Translations under genes and position numbers: made by a program
Notes under the pieces: model-generated
The model's input: only the letters and a program-made list of their open reading frames with translations
What the model was told of the DNA's origin: nothing
Databases searched by the model: none
Assembly (NCBI GenBank): GCA_964057225.1
Contig: OZ059896.1
Coordinates: 14,706,501 to 14,770,500, forward strand
Reading direction: 5' to 3'
DNA: 64,000 nt
DNA from: Auanema rhodensis
Lineage: Eukaryota; Nematoda; Chromadorea; Rhabditida; Rhabditidae
Shown here: positions 62,500 through 64,000 of the stretch, one piece after another
Position numbering within the stretch: position 1 is the stretch's first letter
Layout of the letters: each line of letters opens with the position of its first letter

Positions 62500-64000
62500 T
62501 AAATACAGAGAGAGATATATATAGAGAGAGAGAGTAATGAAAGAGTGAGATATATAGATGAAATGCAAGTTGAGATGGAAGGAGTAGTAAGAGAATTCGT
62601 TGTGTGTGGAAGAGGATGCGAGAAAGGCAATTTAGAAGTTTGGTCTGTTTAGACTAACGAAGTGAATTTGAACGATGTTTCAAAGAAAAAAACGGAACCA
62701 AAGAAAGGAATGATCTAATAAAATTAGAAAAACAAGATAGTAGGAGAAGGATAAAGAGTAGCGAAATGAATAAAGTGAGGGGTGGCTAGCATGTTTCACT
62801 CTTTCTCTCTCTCTTCCTTCTCACTGGACTTCAGTATACTCCGTCAATCCTTCGGAAACTAACGGAAGTCGATGGGCGTGGTTAGATCGGAATTATAGCT
62901 CGATTCCCTTCGGGGAAAGAAAGTACTGAGGAAGACGAAAAGAGAATGAGAGAGCAAGAGAGAGAGAGAGAGAAAGAGAAAGAGAGAAAGAGAGAGAGAG
63001 AGGGAAAGCAGGTTCGAAGCAAATGCAAAAGAGCTTGTGATATAATGTAGATATACACTCCTGTCTGAAAGAAAATGAACCCCATTTTCGAAGATGCTTT
63101 CTGAGTTTTTTCTGAAGTTAATAAACTGGAAATTAAACAATATTAACGAAACAAAGGATAAAAGAAGAATATTTTGATATTTGTCGAAGAACAAAATCTT
63201 TGTGAATCTTAATATTAGCTTAATAAAGATTTTAAGCTTAAATATAAAAATGAAATAAAGAAATAGTATTTCCTAAGTAATTTTAATTATATAATTTACT
63301 GATTTCTGTAGTCTGACAGCGAAATTCGATATAAGAAAATTTTCTGTTCATTGTCTTTTACATGGAGAAGTATGAGAGTGTGCCATATAGGGTGGACAGA
63401 GAAAGAGTTATGGAGATTATGAAAAAAGGGAAGGAGGTTGAAGAAACCCAGGAGACTAAGGGATAACGACAGCTGGAACTTATGAATCGACAGTCGACAT
63501 TCAATTTACTTCATTTCACCTCAAAAACCTTTTACACACTCATTTCAAGTTAATTATTCAGTTGATACTTTAAGATGGCGAAATGTAATTGGTTAGATTA
63601 ACTTAAAGCCGTTTGTCCATTTCTTTCAATAAAATTCTCGAGAAAGGTAAGCTGACCAGAGATCTTCGTCGTCTCGAAAACGTGGACATTCAGATGATCT
63701 TTTCATTCTGATTCTCAACAATATGAACAAATTAAATGAATAATGACAATGTATTATATATATATATATATATATATGGGATTAAATAGAGAAATAACCG
63801 GGTAAATGACTTGAAAACTAACAAAAAAGAGTCAACAATTTAAAAAAAATAACAAAATATATTGAGTTGGTTTCTTTATTAAATGTTTGTTGAATATTTC
63901 AAGTAATTTTGTTTTAAAATTCAATTGATAAAGAGAGTATTTTGCTGTAAACTTCATTCAACACGTGTTTGAGAATTCAAAAATGGTATATAGGAAGAAA
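61253..64000. other. Purine-rich non-coding region upstream of the GPCR
   Basis: The plus strand is strongly A+G-rich from about 61420 to 63450, with GA microsatellites at about 62441-62533 and 62949-63003 and an AT run at about 63752-63777. Open frames on the minus strand are Ser/Leu/Phe low-complexity products of these repeats. No gene was recognised; the left part presumably includes GPCR regulatory DNA. Confidence 0.55.
62441..62533. repeat. GA microsatellite
   Basis: Imperfect (GA)n run with interspersed AT steps. A similar run is at 62949-63003. Both generate spurious serine/leucine-rich frames on the minus strand. Confidence 0.85.

Overview
The window is eukaryotic and almost certainly from a free-living rhabditid (chromadorean) nematode. 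The DNA is AT-rich. Genes are cut into many exons by introns of about 40-90 bp that end in TTTCAG-like acceptors. Several start codons lie just behind an orphan acceptor, as expected for spliced-leader trans-splicing. The gene content is nematode-like: vit-6-type vitellogenins, EGL-21-type carboxypeptidase E, a Hedgehog-acyltransferase-like MBOAT, RPS-18, SEC61 alpha and a GnRH-receptor-like GPCR. From memory, the C. elegans counterparts of vit-6, egl-21, rps-18 and sec-61.A are all on chromosome IV, so the window probably samples the equivalent chromosome. No prokaryotic features are present.

Layout: 1-1185, no gene seen. 1186-8268, a secreted double-domain heme peroxidase whose first domain has lost its catalytic residues. 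8942-10877, a cytosolic family-1 glycosidase (klotho-like). 11391-29852, three direct copies of a vitellogenin gene; the first two are each followed by a spacer with a 5S rRNA gene and a reversed, broken vitellogenin fragment, giving an exact 6,386-bp spacing. 29877-32380, a 199-bp satellite organised as a 597-bp trimeric higher-order repeat. 32381-39280, a fourth vitellogenin copy with its spacers in inverted orientation, so the locus is a large palindrome with the satellite in the middle. 39883-43954 (minus), the egl-21-like carboxypeptidase. 43955-47953, gene-poor simple-sequence DNA. 47954-49336, a small secreted cysteine-rich protein. 50930-53003, hhat-like acyltransferase, convergent with rps-18 (53066-53616, minus). 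54295-56126, SEC61 alpha. 56499-61252 (minus), the GPCR. 61253-64000, purine-rich DNA without a recognised gene.

The main item of interest is the vitellogenin/5S/satellite block. Four near-identical yolk genes with extreme codon bias are interleaved with Pol III 5S genes. An antisense relic of the same yolk gene lies upstream of the promoters of copies 2-4. Sequence variants are shared between direct and inverted copies in a mosaic, which suggests gene conversion. The other genes look like ordinary single-copy housekeeping or neuroendocrine genes. CDS coordinates are gene spans from start codon to stop codon including introns; exon joins were derived by hand from splice consensus, frame continuity and family similarity.
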